Positions 29,324 through 38,538 are shown, counted from the stretch's first letter. The stretch: 64,000 bases of DNA from Psychrobacter aquimaris (GCF_016107525.1 NZ_JABASR010000003.1:62001-126000); one strand, 5' to 3'. Numbers and translations are program-made. Notes: generated by a model from the letters alone, not told the origin.

Positions 29324-29537
29324 CAATATTATCCTTGTAATTATAATAAAATATAGGTTAAACGAGCCATGTTTGGGATGACACGTTGATTTTTAACAAG
29401 GGATTTATTATATCATTATGCTAAATAATATCTATACTCCATAAAGTTTATTTTATCAATTAATCTATGCAGTTATTCTGTTTTACTTAAGCTCTTCGGC
29501 AAAAATAATTCACTCAGCAGCATTTAATAAATAGTGG

Positions 29538-30053
29538 TTAATGAGCGATAATCACTACCGATGTACCCGCTTCAACTTGGTCGAACAACTTAATAATATC
29601 CTCATTACGCATACGTATACAGCCGTGCGAGAGTGGCTCGCCCATCGGCTCACTATCTGGCGTACCATGAATGTAAATATAACGCTGATAAGTATCACAG
29701 CCACCTTCACTATTACTGCCTTTATTCAACCCTTCTTCCACACCCCCTAACCAAAGAATACGGCTTAAGATCCAGTCGCGCTCAGGATGTAGCATACCCA
29801 GCTTTGCTTCATATATCTCGCCGGTAGGGACACGTCCAATAAAAACCGTATTTATGGGTTCGCTTGCACCGATTTTTTTTGCAATAAAGTGCTTGCCAAG
29901 AGGTGTGCAGCCACTATCTTGCTGACTGCCAATACCATTTTTCGCGGTAGACACCGCATATTGAGCCATTTTTTTATTGTGCTGGTAGAGAATCAATGTT
30001 TGCTGAGCAATATTAATCACTAAATGTATATCAGAGTTTTCGTTGTTTTTCAT
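29538..30053 (-). CDS. YkuD-domain protein, probable cytoplasmic L,D-carboxypeptidase/transpeptidase
   Basis: A compact 171-residue protein consisting almost only of the YkuD catalytic domain. The active-site motif is SHGCIRM (142-148) with Cys145, and His129 lies in YIYIHGTPD. There is no signal peptide or membrane helix, so it should act in the cytoplasm. In Acinetobacter a signal-less YkuD protein of similar size (ElsL) is an L,D-carboxypeptidase of peptidoglycan recycling. By that analogy this protein may trim recycled peptides instead of cross-linking the wall; that is inference. It is divergent from the next gene. Confidence 0.85.
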   Translation of the reverse strand: MKNNENSDIHLVINIAQQTLILYQHNKKMAQYAVSTAKNGIGSQQDSGCTPLGKHFIAKKIGASEPINTVFIGRVPTGEIYEAKLGMLHPERDWILSRILWLGGVEEGLNKGSNSEGGCDTYQRYIYIHGTPDSEPMGEPLSHGCIRMRNEDIIKLFDQVEAGTSVVIIAH

Positions 30054-30199
30054 AAAGGGCTTCCAACTGTCACTAATGAGGTTGAGGGCATTATTGATCG
30101 CGTGATGAGTAAGTTGACTGGTTTTTTCTATTATTAAAGGATTGTATCAAGGCTTTTGGCACCGTAATATAGGGGCACACTTTTTGATGCTAGCAGATT

Positions 30200-31498
30200 A
30201 TGACGACTATTTCACCGACACGTGTGTCGATGTATGATTTTCTCTATCAAGATACCAAGCCAATGGTGTCATTATTGGCAGATGCCGCCAAGCTTTCATT
30301 ACCGCAAGCGCGATTGGCAATGGATGCTAGTTTGCAGGCCATTGTCAGTGCCTTGCTCGCTTACCAGCAGCACAATGATGGTCAAGCCGTGAGCAAAAAG
30401 CTGTTTAGTCGCGGCGCTGTCAAAGAGCTACGCCAGTATAATTCGATGAACTTTTCGACCATTAATGCGACGTTATATCATCGCCATGATGCGGCGGATG
30501 CGATATTTTATGATAATGCTCGTGTGATTAAAGCCAGTGATTATATTGCTCAGCAGATTGACGCAACAACGCAGCAAGTACAGATACTCCTCACATCTCT
30601 ATGCGTGATTGTCTTACGTGAACTGGCTATTTTGGCCGAATATAGCCAACTTGATAACAACGAGATGGATAAATGGTTCGCTTTACAACCGCAGTTTTTA
30701 TCAGCTGCTCGCTTTGCCGCCAATGAGCCAACGTCTATCTCTGTCGAATTAAATGAAGGTAATGACGATAAAGGTCTAATTGCAGCATCGGAGGTCGTTT
30801 TAGACTCGGCAGTAAAGATAAAATCAGCAGCCAAATCCGAACATAACTCCAACACAGAACGTGCCTTATTGAGCACAGAGCAGCTCGCTGGCACCCCGCC
30901 AGCTTTCAATCATTACTGGCATGAGTTAACGACTTTCAAACCTGAACGTCATGAGCCTGTGCAAGATATGCAACTGGCGACGGGTAATTATTTAAAAGTC
31001 ATCGGACGCTCATCTGCAAATGCCCAACAAGGCAAACATAATGACTTGTTGATCTTTGCAGAAATGACCGCCATCAGCTTACCGCACCAACGCTGGCTAC
31101 TGCAATTGGCTAAGATTTCAGAAATATACTTACAACGTAATCGCCTACGTATTACTTCCGAACCTGCCAGCGCACCAAAACCGCCTCTGGTTAGTCTGGG
31201 CTTAATCGGTGGTAATAACGACAATACGCCAACCACAACTAGTGAAAAGCCCATTGAGTACGAGGCATCCATACCGCTGTGGAAAAATCCGGTTATCTTG
31301 ATTATTATTGCTGTTATCGGTGTGCTTGGCGGGCTTGCAGCTCTCAAGTATCAAAGCCAAAAATCTGACGGTGTGTTACTGGCGACAGAAGAGGTCATAG
31401 AACAAGACCTTATCGAGGAACGTCAACAGCAAGATGTGGCCATTGTCAGGATGGATGATGATGAGCCTGATGCCAAAGAAACAAAAGCGTCTCAATGA
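30200..31498 (+). CDS. hypothetical protein with C-terminal membrane anchor
   Basis: I do not firmly recognise this 432-residue protein. The N-terminal 150 residues are helical, with a pattern (SLLADAAKLSLPQARLAMDA, SLQAIVSALLAYQQ) faintly like DUF937/YidB proteins. A polar middle follows. A single hydrophobic helix lies near residues 365-385 (NPVILIIIAVIGVLGGLAAL), after which comes a short acidic tail (DDDEPDAKE). The topology suggests an N-in tail-anchored inner-membrane protein. It starts with a poor ribosome-binding site and stands alone before argG's terminator. Confidence 0.6.
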   Translation: MTTISPTRVSMYDFLYQDTKPMVSLLADAAKLSLPQARLAMDASLQAIVSALLAYQQHNDGQAVSKKLFSRGAVKELRQYNSMNFSTINATLYHRHDAADAIFYDNARVIKASDYIAQQIDATTQQVQILLTSLCVIVLRELAILAEYSQLDNNEMDKWFALQPQFLSAARFAANEPTSISVELNEGNDDKGLIAASEVVLDSAVKIKSAAKSEHNSNTERALLSTEQLAGTPPAFNHYWHELTTFKPERHEPVQDMQLATGNYLKVIGRSSANAQQGKHNDLLIFAEMTAISLPHQRWLLQLAKISEIYLQRNRLRITSEPASAPKPPLVSLGLIGGNNDNTPTTTSEKPIEYEASIPLWKNPVILIIIAVIGVLGGLAALKYQSQKSDGVLLATEEVIEQDLIEERQQQDVAIVRMDDDEPDAKETKASQ

Positions 31499-31570
31499 TA
31501 AACAGCAGCAATTAATACATAATTTATTAAGTAGTAAAAAATGATCGAACAAACCTTTAAAAAATCCACA

Positions 31571-31603
31571 AAAAAAGGCGCTATTAACATAGCGCCTTTT
31601 GAT
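31571..31603. terminator. bidirectional terminator between the hypothetical gene and argG
   Basis: A 12-bp stem (AAAAGGCGCTAT / ATAGCGCCTTTT) with loop TAAC and runs of A and T on the two sides; it serves two convergent genes. Confidence 0.9.
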
Positions 31604-31641
31604 TCATGTATCTTATTCATGCTTTATCTAGCAAAGTATAC

Positions 31642-32880
31642 TTACTTTGATAAATCGCGACCACGGCTGGCTTCAATCGCCAAACGTAGGCCATTTAAGC
31701 GAATGAAACCTTCCGCATCTTTTTGATCGTAAGCACCAGCATCATCTTCGAAAGTCGCGATTTTTTCGTCGAATAACGAATCATCTGACTTACGACCAAC
31801 AACACTCACAGCACCTTTGTATAGTTTTACGCGTACTGTGCCGTTAACGTATTCTTGTGATTTGTCAATCAACGCTTGCAACATCATACGCTCAGGGCTG
31901 AACCAATAGCCGTTATAAATCGTTTTAGCGTAGCGTGGCATCAGCTCATCTTTCAAATGTGCGGCTTCACGATCGAGCGTCAATGACTCAATACCGCGAT
32001 GCGCTTTTAGCATAATGGTACCCGCTGGCGTCTCATAGCAACCGCGTGATTTCATACCGACATAACGGTTTTCGACGATATCCAAACGGCCAATACCATG
32101 CTGACCACCAATCTCATTAAGCTTAATCATGACTTCATAAGGCTTAAGCGCTTCACCATCGATAGCAACGATGTCGCCTTTTTTGTATTCTAATTCTAGA
32201 TATTGTGCTTCATCAGGTGCTTCTTCTGGACTCACTGACCAGCGCCACATATCATCTTCTGCTTCGGCGTATGGGTCTTCTAAGATACCGCCTTCATAAG
32301 AGATGTGTAATAAGTTGGCATCCATTGAGTACGGAGATTTCTTCTTATTGCCCGCATAATCAATGGCAATGTCATGCTCTTTGGCATATTCCATCAAGCT
32401 CTCTCGGCTCGACAAATCCCACTCACGCCATGGTGCAATGGTAACCACGTCAGGCGATAAAGCAACCGCACCAAGCTCAAAACGTACTTGGTCATTCCCT
32501 TTACCAGTCGCACCATGACTGATGGCATCGGCGTTATGTTCTTTAGCAATCTCAACCAAACGCTTAGCGATTAATGGACGTGCGATAGAAGTACCGAGCA
32601 GATACTCACCTTCATAGATGGCATTGGCACGGAACATCGGGAATACATAATCACGGGCGAACTCTTCACGTAAGTCTTCAATATGAATATGTTTGATGCC
32701 CATGGCTTCCGCTTTGGCACGTGCTGGCTCAACTTCTTCGCCTTGACCGATATCAGCGGTAAAGGTAATAACTTCTGCATCATAGGTTTCTTGCAACCAT
32801 TTAGCGATGATGGAGGTATCAAGACCACCTGAATAGGCCAAGACGATTTTATTAATATTTTTTGGATCAAGTTGAGCCAT
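31642..32880 (-). CDS. argG: argininosuccinate synthase
   Basis: This enzyme joins citrulline and aspartate with ATP in arginine synthesis, 412 aa. The start [19 protein letters not shown] is chosen because AGGAG lies just upstream; the frame extends 17 residues further but without support. The N-type ATP-binding motif AYSGGLDTS is near residue 14. Other family marks are the citrulline-binding [14 protein letters not shown] and [15 protein letters not shown]. It belongs to the short bacterial type I form. It is monocistronic. Confidence 0.97.
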   Translation of the reverse strand: MAQLDPKNINKIVLAYSGGLDTSIIAKWLQETYDAEVITFTADIGQGEEVEPARAKAEAMGIKHIHIEDLREEFARDYVFPMFRANAIYEGEYLLGTSIARPLIAKRLVEIAKEHNADAISHGATGKGNDQVRFELGAVALSPDVVTIAPWREWDLSSRESLMEYAKEHDIAIDYAGNKKKSPYSMDANLLHISYEGGILEDPYAEAEDDMWRWSVSPEEAPDEAQYLELEYKKGDIVAIDGEALKPYEVMIKLNEIGGQHGIGRLDIVENRYVGMKSRGCYETPAGTIMLKAHRGIESLTLDREAAHLKDELMPRYAKTIYNGYWFSPERMMLQALIDKSQEYVNGTVRVKLYKGAVSVVGRKSDDSLFDEKIATFEDDAGAYDQKDAEGFIRLNGLRLAIEASRGRDLSK

Positions 32881-33207
32881 GAAAAACTCCTGTTGTGAGC
32901 ATTTAGTTTTAGGAAAAGCACTAAGATTCAATCAAAAGATAAATTACTTGCTCAGTGTACATCATATTTACTATAGGCAAAAGTGCAACTGCCCCATGGC
33001 ACAAGCTTTTGATTTAAATTTTGGGTCGATAGATTTCAATTGTTCACATGTAGGTGACAGTTGATTGCCGCAAATAAAAAAACAACCAATCTATTATGTA
33101 CAGATATTTAGCCGCATATTTAGTCAAGTAGGCAAATCTGTTATGATAGCGGTACAGTATCCCTTCCTTTTATTTCCGTATATGACGATATAGAGCGCGA
33201 CGACATT

Positions 33208-34278
33208 ATGACTGATTCGATTAGAGAATTGACCATCCTTCAGCCAGACGATTGGCATATTCATTTACGTGATGGCAAAGCATTGAGCACTACTGTATCG
33301 CATGCAGCAAACAGTTTTAACCGTGTCATATGTATGCCAAACTTAGTGCCTCCTGTTAAGAACACTGACGATGCGCGTGCCTATCGCGACCGCATCATGG
33401 CGCACTTAGCAGCCAGTGAGCTGGATGCTGAGCGCAAAACTGCATTCGATCCACGTATGACTTTATATCTCACTGACAAAACCACTGCCCAAGATATCGA
33501 GATGGCAGCACAATCAGGTATCGTCCAAGCGGTCAAGCTTTATCCTGCTGGCGCGACTACCAATTCGGCTGATGGCGTCACCAATATTAACGCCTGCGTC
33601 GATGTTTTTGAAGCATTAGAAAAGTACAACCTACCATTACTGATACATGGCGAAGTGACGCAAGATCATGTGGATATCTTTGACCGTGAGAAACGCTTTT
33701 TAGACGAAGTATTGGCGCAAATTATCGTCAAATTCCCCACATTAAAGATTGTCGTCGAGCATATTACCACCAGTGATGCCGCTGATTTTGTCTTAGCACA
33801 AGGCAATCACATTGCCGCCACTATTACCCCGCAGCATCTGATGTTTAACCGCAATCATCTGTTGGTTGGCGGTATCAAACCGCATTTTTATTGCTTGCCT
33901 ATCCTCAAGCGTGAAAGCCATCAAAGAGTATTATTAGATGTGGCTACCAGTGGCAATCCCAAGTTCTTTTTAGGCACGGACTCAGCCCCACATGCAACGG
34001 ATAAAAAAGAAGCCGCTTGTGGCTGTGCTGGCTGCTATAGCGCTGCAACGGCGCTAGCATTGTATGCCACCGCTTTTGATAGCGTAGGTAAAATAGACAA
34101 GTTAGAGGGCTTTGCCAGCCGTTTTGGTGCTCAGTTCTATGGATTACCAGTCAATGAAAGCACTATTACGCTTGTCAATACGACTATGCAAGTGCCAGTA
34201 GCCTATCCTTACTTTGATGGCTCATCATTAACGCCATTAATGGCGGGTGAGACGCTACCTTGGTCTATCAAAGCATAA
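33208..34278 (+). CDS. pyrC: dihydroorotase (E. coli PyrC type)
   Basis: This zinc enzyme closes carbamoyl-aspartate to dihydroorotate in pyrimidine synthesis. It is 356 aa, the class II length. The metal-binding DWHIHLRDG places His17 and His19. The carbamylated bridging Lys is K110 in [12 protein letters not shown], and further metal ligands are in LLIHGEV and VVEHITT. The catalytic Asp sits in [10 protein letters not shown]. The ribosome-binding site is weak. A long hairpin with T-rich tail follows. Confidence 0.97.
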   Translation: MTDSIRELTILQPDDWHIHLRDGKALSTTVSHAANSFNRVICMPNLVPPVKNTDDARAYRDRIMAHLAASELDAERKTAFDPRMTLYLTDKTTAQDIEMAAQSGIVQAVKLYPAGATTNSADGVTNINACVDVFEALEKYNLPLLIHGEVTQDHVDIFDREKRFLDEVLAQIIVKFPTLKIVVEHITTSDAADFVLAQGNHIAATITPQHLMFNRNHLLVGGIKPHFYCLPILKRESHQRVLLDVATSGNPKFFLGTDSAPHATDKKEAACGCAGCYSAATALALYATAFDSVGKIDKLEGFASRFGAQFYGLPVNESTITLVNTTMQVPVAYPYFDGSSLTPLMAGETLPWSIKA

Positions 34279-34327
34279 AACTCACTAAGTGAAACCGTCT
34301 TTAGTCTATTTTAACTTTAGAATTTTA

Positions 34328-34392
34328 ACCCTATGATAAGCATGACACCTACTAACCAGCGGTGTGATTTGTATCATAGGGTGTTTGTTTTT
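34328..34392 (+). terminator. long hairpin terminator after pyrC
   Basis: An outer perfect 11-bp stem (34328-34338 with 34372-34382) and an inner ACACC/GGTGT stem are separated by a symmetric internal loop. A T-rich run (GTTTGTTTTTC) follows. Confidence 0.7.
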
Positions 34393-34449
34393 CATTTAAT
34401 GTCTTAATTCAATATAACAGTACGACTGATAAAAGCGATTTAACCAGAT

Positions 34450-35229
34450 ATGACCACTCCAAACGATGTCACCTTACCTGACGAAAACCCATCAAACGTT
34501 GTAGATAACAGCCTTAAGATCACGTCAAATAGTCACACAGAAGATACCGCAGCAGACGAGCTAGCACCAATGCGTCTAAAAGACCGATTTCGTAAGTTTC
34601 TGCCTGTCGTCGTTGATGTGGAAACTGCCGGCTTTAATGCGCAAACCGATGCTTTGCTGGAAATTGCCTGTATTCCTGTGCTACTGAATGAGCAGGGTGT
34701 GTTTTATCCTGGGGAAGCATTCAATGCTCATATCGAACCCTTTGAAGGCGCGAATCTCGAACCGAGTGCCCTTGCCTTCACTGGGATTGATCCCAACAAT
34801 CCGATGCGTAAAGCCATTGCCGAAGATGAGAAAACAGCACTACGCCGTATCTTTAAAGGGTTAAAAGAAGTACGCCGTACTGAAGACTGCCGCCAGTGCG
34901 TCTTAATTGGACACAACGCCCATTTTGACTTGGCGTTTTTGAATGCGGCCGTGCTGCGTAGCAATAACAAAAGTCACAACCCATTTCATAACTTTTCAGT
35001 TTTTGACACAGTGACCTTATCCGCGCTGGCATTTGGTCAGACAGTGTTAGCACGTGCTTGTAAGGCAGCAGGCCTTGATTTTGATGGCAATGATGCTCAT
35101 TCTGCACTATATGATACGCAAAAGACCGCTGAGCTGTTTTGTCATATCCTAAACCATTACCCTATGCTGGCTAATGCGATGCATACTGAAGACAATAAAG
35201 CGGATTTGACGGATAGCGGTAATAAATAA
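34450..35229 (+). CDS. rnt: ribonuclease T
   Basis: A DEDD-family 3'-5' exoribonuclease that trims the 3' ends of tRNA and other stable RNAs, 259 aa. The DEDD residues are visible: D56 and E58 in VVDVETAGFN, a central Asp in LIGHNAHFDLAFLN, and the final His/Asp pair in AHSALYDTQKTAEL. A polar N-terminal extension of about 40 residues precedes the conserved FRKFLPVVVDVET start of the domain. The extension is absent from E. coli RNase T. Confidence 0.93.
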   Translation: MTTPNDVTLPDENPSNVVDNSLKITSNSHTEDTAADELAPMRLKDRFRKFLPVVVDVETAGFNAQTDALLEIACIPVLLNEQGVFYPGEAFNAHIEPFEGANLEPSALAFTGIDPNNPMRKAIAEDEKTALRRIFKGLKEVRRTEDCRQCVLIGHNAHFDLAFLNAAVLRSNNKSHNPFHNFSVFDTVTLSALAFGQTVLARACKAAGLDFDGNDAHSALYDTQKTAELFCHILNHYPMLANAMHTEDNKADLTDSGNK

Positions 35230-35352
35230 TCCATTTATCACATATCCTATATTGCCAACTACCCATAATAGTGCTATTTGTAATACTTGATGACTTTAAC
35301 ATCTTGATCTTACAATCGATAGGGATATGATTGATAGCACAATAAATCAGCG

Positions 35353-35407
35353 ACTTGTCTAACCATTGAACACTATATTGTGTACAATAATTCAAAACTA
35401 GACAAGT
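35353..35407. repeat. nested dyad-symmetric element between rnt and the small membrane gene
   Basis: Outer arms ACTTGTCTA (35353-35361) and TAGACAAGT (35399-35407) enclose inner arms TTGAA (35366-35370) and TTCAA (35391-35395), around a near-palindromic centre TATTGTGTACAATA. There is no T run, so it does not look like a terminator. Confidence 0.6.
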
Positions 35408-35473
35408 TATTGTAAACCCTCACGTTAGAACGTCTCTTTATATCCTATAGATGGTTTAAGTTGCCCGCATTGT

Positions 35474-35504
35474 CTCGATAGCCAGTATGATTCATGCTAT
35501 CGAG
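35474..35504 (+). promoter_or_regulatory. leader hairpin upstream of the small basic membrane protein
   Basis: A perfect 9-bp stem, CTCGATAGC / GCTATCGAG, with a 13-base loop ends nine bases before the strong GGAGGG ribosome-binding site. If formed in the mRNA it could influence ribosome access. Confidence 0.5.
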
Positions 35505-35526
35505 GCGTAATAGGAGGGACACTATT

Positions 35527-35724
35527 ATGGATCCACAGCTTAAGTTATGGGGAACCATCCTCGGTTATATGCTACTCGCATTGACTATCAGTGCTTGTAC
35601 TTCTCTATGGATTCGCTATCATTTAAAGCGTAATGACTTACATCCTCGCCGTGCAATCAAAAAAAGATATTTAATTTTAAAAAGAAGAAGAAAAAGGCTT
35701 GACAGCAAGCGCAGACGCTATTAG
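35527..35724 (+). CDS. small basic membrane protein, unknown
   Basis: A protein of 65 aa from the ATG at 35527, which has a strong GGAGGG upstream; the frame opens 33 bases earlier but without a ribosome-binding site. One hydrophobic segment covers about residues 9-28 (GTILGYMLLALTISACTSLW). The rest is very rich in Arg and Lys (RRRKRLDSKRRR at the end). The positive tail should stay in the cytoplasm and could bind RNA or membrane lipids. I know of no family. It sits 53 bases before tRNA-Glu. Confidence 0.7.
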   Translation: MDPQLKLWGTILGYMLLALTISACTSLWIRYHLKRNDLHPRRAIKKRYLILKRRRKRLDSKRRRY

Positions 35725-35777
35725 AATACGCACCACTTCAGCATAAAGGTGAAAGCAGCTGAGGTGTTGTGTTACTA

Positions 35778-35853
35778 GTCCCCATCGTCTAGAGGCCTAG
35801 GACACCGCCCTTTCACGGCGGTAACGGGGGTTCGAATCCCCCTGGGGACGCCA
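35778..35853 (+). tRNA. tRNA-Glu (TTC anticodon)
   Basis: A 76-base cloverleaf with CCA encoded. The acceptor stem GTCCCCA pairs with TGGGGAC, the anticodon stem is CCGCC/GGCGG with loop CTTTCAC (anticodon TTC at 35812-35814), and the T arm has GGTTCGAATCC. The sequence is almost the E. coli tRNA-Glu. It reads GAA and GAG. A terminator follows after about 70 bases. Confidence 0.98.
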
Positions 35854-35920
35854 CTATTTGGCGTCACTTATTAGCAATTTTGCTGCAAAGCATCTGATAA
35901 GACTAATAAGCGTACCACCG

Positions 35921-35958
35921 AAAAGCCCAATCACATAATATTGTGATTGGGCTTTTTT
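35921..35958 (+). terminator. terminator after tRNA-Glu
   Basis: A stem AAAAGCCCAATCACA / TGTGATTGGGCTTTT with a short AT loop and T run. Confidence 0.9.
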
Positions 35959-36261
35959 TATGCCTGTTTTTTATATCATGACGCTCTTAATATCTCAAAA
36001 CTTAGCCCGTGATCGCCAATTTACTTGATAAATGAAGCATAGTTAATTTTATAGATAAAATTCGGTATTAAGTTCGCTCAAGATATTAGTGATAGGGCGT
36101 CCACTTGCCCCGCCTCCTTTGATTCTAAATTATTTTGAATCCACTGTAATATGCCTATTAGCGTTATAAAGCATCGAAACTAAGCATAGCTATCCATAGT
36201 TTCGATGCTTAACTTGCTACTTTGTTTATTAATTGAAGTTTTTATCATAAATTTAAGCAAA
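35959..36261. other. spacer between tRNA-Glu and the BLUF gene
   Basis: About 300 bases without a convincing gene. It holds the perfect inverted repeat at 36169-36210, listed separately. Nothing else is supported. Confidence 0.5.
36169..36210. repeat. perfect 14-bp inverted repeat
   Basis: The arms AAGCATCGAAACTA (36169-36182) and TAGTTTCGATGCTT (36197-36210) pair perfectly around a 14-base loop. No T run follows on either strand, so a simple terminator is unlikely. Confidence 0.65.
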
Positions 36262-36290
36262 AAAAATCCAGCATTTAATACTGGATTTTT
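36262..36290 (-). terminator. terminator after the BLUF gene
   Basis: A 10-bp stem AAAAATCCAG / CTGGATTTTT with a 9-base loop. On the minus strand it ends in a T run. Confidence 0.85.
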
Positions 36291-36317
36291 AGATCAAATA
36301 GTCTGTATTTATAAGAA

Positions 36318-36941
36318 CTACCAAATCTTATCTGATAGCATTAGCCATAACAATGTCATAACAATCATGATGCCTAGTACCGTTTGAATCAAAAAGAACG
36401 CTTGATGCTGACCGACGACCTTACTTAACGTCACACCTAATGTGCTGTACTTGATAGGCGGCGTGTCAATATTGCCAGTTCTTGCTTGTTCCTCATAATA
36501 CTCTTGTAAGATATCTAAGAATGTTCGCCATTCATTAGAGCCCCAGTCATAGGGCTTAAACGGCATGAGTTTTTTCAGCTCAGGCTCTTTAGTCATCCAA
36601 CGTTCAAGCGTAATAGAACGTAGAGACCAGTTCGAAAAACGGCGTTCGGTAATTTCTGAAAAGTCTAATATTTTTAATTCTTTATGTCGATCATCTACCA
36701 ACAAGCGATTCTTTAGATTGGTTAAATCCTGTTCGGACCCTTCTACACATTGAAAAAAGTAGCCATTGCCATAGCAAAGAATACCCGTAATGTTATCGGC
36801 TTGGTTACGCTCAATCGCGACCTCTGAGATGTCGTTAAGCGTGCTGGGGCTTGAAAGACCAGTCGAAGTAATTTGGCTTATATATATAAGCTGACAGAGA
36901 TCTGTCGTTACTGGACTTGTAGAATCATTGATTGTTGACAA
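36318..36941 (-). CDS. BLUF-domain blue-light photoreceptor with C-terminal membrane helix
   Basis: A 207-residue protein. Residues of about 15-110 are a BLUF domain, which binds FAD and senses blue light. The key residues are all present: Tyr20 in LIYIS, Asn46 in ERNQ and Gln64 in FFQCVEG, plus Trp105 in SNWSL. The C-terminal part lacks an EAL or other output domain; it has a linker and a hydrophobic helix near residues 178-201. The start codon is TTG, supported by GGGAG seven to eight bases upstream and the absence of an early ATG. A signalling partner is not encoded next to it. Confidence 0.88.
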   Translation of the reverse strand: MSTINDSTSPVTTDLCQLIYISQITSTGLSSPSTLNDISEVAIERNQADNITGILCYGNGYFFQCVEGSEQDLTNLKNRLLVDDRHKELKILDFSEITERRFSNWSLRSITLERWMTKEPELKKLMPFKPYDWGSNEWRTFLDILQEYYEEQARTGNIDTPPIKYSTLGVTLSKVVGQHQAFFLIQTVLGIMIVMTLLWLMLSDKIW

Positions 36942-37448
36942 TCAGCTTCTCCCTATTTTCAGGTAAATGTAGCTAAGACAACCATACTAACTTTAGAAAA
37001 AACATAGAGACAAGATCTTTGAAAATATCAAATCGGCTTGGTATATTATTGATTTTATAAATGTTTATATTAATTGTATTAAGTTCGTTACATCATAGGC
37101 TAATTTAGTCATCAAAGCAATATATGTTTACCTTATATCATTAATTGATAAAACCAAACAATATTTTAGAACTATTTATGCTGAGAATTTGAAGTGTGGT
37201 TTTTTGGCAGCGATAGAATAAGTAGGTAATATGGTGCGAAATTGATGACAGAAAATCTTAAAGAGTGAGTGATAAAGCCATCGGCTCATTAGTAATGATT
37301 GATACAGACTGGTGCCTATTGCAATATCAATTACTGCATTATCCAAACTTATCAATATATAGAAACACTCTAGGTACTATCCTAGATAACTAGTAGTAAG
37401 CGTAAGCAAATAAAGAGTAGAGCATTTTTTGATATTTATCAGAATAAC
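36942..37448. other. gene-free AT-rich spacer
   Basis: About 500 bases upstream of the BLUF gene and next to the MITE-like element. No convincing gene or RNA is visible. The BLUF promoter must lie in the left part. Confidence 0.5.
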
Positions 37449-37449
37449 G

Positions 37450-37621
37450 AGGCCGTGTCCTCAATTTTAGAATAGCGATAAAAATGAGATAAATGTTAGG
37501 AAAAAAAGGAAGACAGTACAGATAATATGTACATATTAACCAGATATTTGACGCTGTTTGGCATACCTTTAGCCATTTTTAGCCGATTCAGATGACTATC
37601 GTTCGAATTGAGGACATACCC
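37450..37621. mobile_element. possible MITE or insertion sequence remnant
   Basis: A segment of about 170 bases is bounded by inverted copies of TGTCCTCAATT: at 37456-37466 reading outward-in on the left, and as AATTGAGGACA near 37606-37616 on the right. Similarity continues inward through an ATAG word on each side. It holds no open frame. The right end touches the ispD stop codon. No clear target duplication is seen, so the exact borders are uncertain. The size and structure suggest a non-autonomous element related to an IS with those ends. Confidence 0.45.
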
Positions 37622-38388
37622 TAGGACTGGGCATTAATAATTGCTGCAAGCAAAATGGCATCATCAGGATACGTGAGCTTTATGTTCTGGCGACTACCAG
37701 TCACGAGGCGAATGGGCAATGCCAAGTATTCAAATGCACTGGCTTCATCAGTAATGGTCAGCTCGTGTTCAGTGACATAATGTAATACTTTCTGCAGCTG
37801 ACCTAAGCGAAACACTTGCGGCGTTTGTGCTTGCCACATATGACGGCGATTGATAGTGCGTTTAGCATAAGGATGTATGCTGCTACTAATTGTAGGTTTA
37901 ACTACAGGAGTCTCCTCTACAAGCTCAGATTGAGCGGTAGACTGGAGATAAGACTCCTTTAAGGTGTCAGCCACCGGTGTCGCTAAGATAGCACCATAAG
38001 GCTCTAGCATCGCCGCTTCGATGACTTGTTCAATATCATGATTGGGAACCGCAGGACGTGCAGCATCATGAATAACGACCAAGTCTGAGTCGTCCGCTCC
38101 CGCATCAACAATCGCCTTTACCCCTGCCTGTACAGACTGCCAGCGCTCAGCGCCGCCCATGGCATAATGTATAGGTAGCGAAAAATTCAATGTTTGTACC
38201 GTACTGTCATCTGCTGCGACGACCAATAAGCATTTATCAATATAAGCGCTACCAGCAAGCCGTGCCACACTATGTTGTAGCAAGGTCTGCCCCTGCAACA
38301 TCGTATATTGTTTGGCGATAGAGGATCCAAAACGACTACCGCGACCCGCAGCGACAATCATGGCATGTACATTAGGTTTGGTATTCAT
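37621..38388 (-). CDS. ispD: 2-C-methyl-D-erythritol 4-phosphate cytidylyltransferase
   Basis: This enzyme joins CTP and MEP in the non-mevalonate isoprenoid pathway, 255 aa. The nucleotide-binding start AAGRGSRFG is at residues 13-21, with KQYTMLQGQTLLQHS following. VVIHDAARPAV and TPQVFRLGQL are further marks. Compared with E. coli IspD there is an insertion of roughly 25 residues after ATPVADTLKE, before the MWQAQTPQ motif. The stop codon directly adjoins a possible MITE, so the C-terminus may have been altered by insertion. It ends the eno-ftsB-ispD group. Confidence 0.94.
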   Translation of the reverse strand: MNTKPNVHAMIVAAGRGSRFGSSIAKQYTMLQGQTLLQHSVARLAGSAYIDKCLLVVAADDSTVQTLNFSLPIHYAMGGAERWQSVQAGVKAIVDAGADDSDLVVIHDAARPAVPNHDIEQVIEAAMLEPYGAILATPVADTLKESYLQSTAQSELVEETPVVKPTISSSIHPYAKRTINRRHMWQAQTPQVFRLGQLQKVLHYVTEHELTITDEASAFEYLALPIRLVTGSRQNIKLTYPDDAILLAAIINAQS

Positions 38389-38538
38389 AAGGCAATGTTC
38401 ATAAAGTAGTATTCATGGTTAGAACCCATGACAGTATGGCTAGGGAGAAATGAAGAATAAGAGAGGTAATAAATTTCAGATAAATAAGGTTTCTATTATA
38501 GACAATAGAAGATCATAATTTTAGACAGTTAAGGGCAA

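Noticed and set aside
36205..36387. Plus-strand frame of 60 residues downstream of the 14-bp inverted repeat
   Set aside because: It crosses the BLUF terminator and antisense BLUF coding sequence; the apparent hydrophobic start is due to AT-rich DNA.
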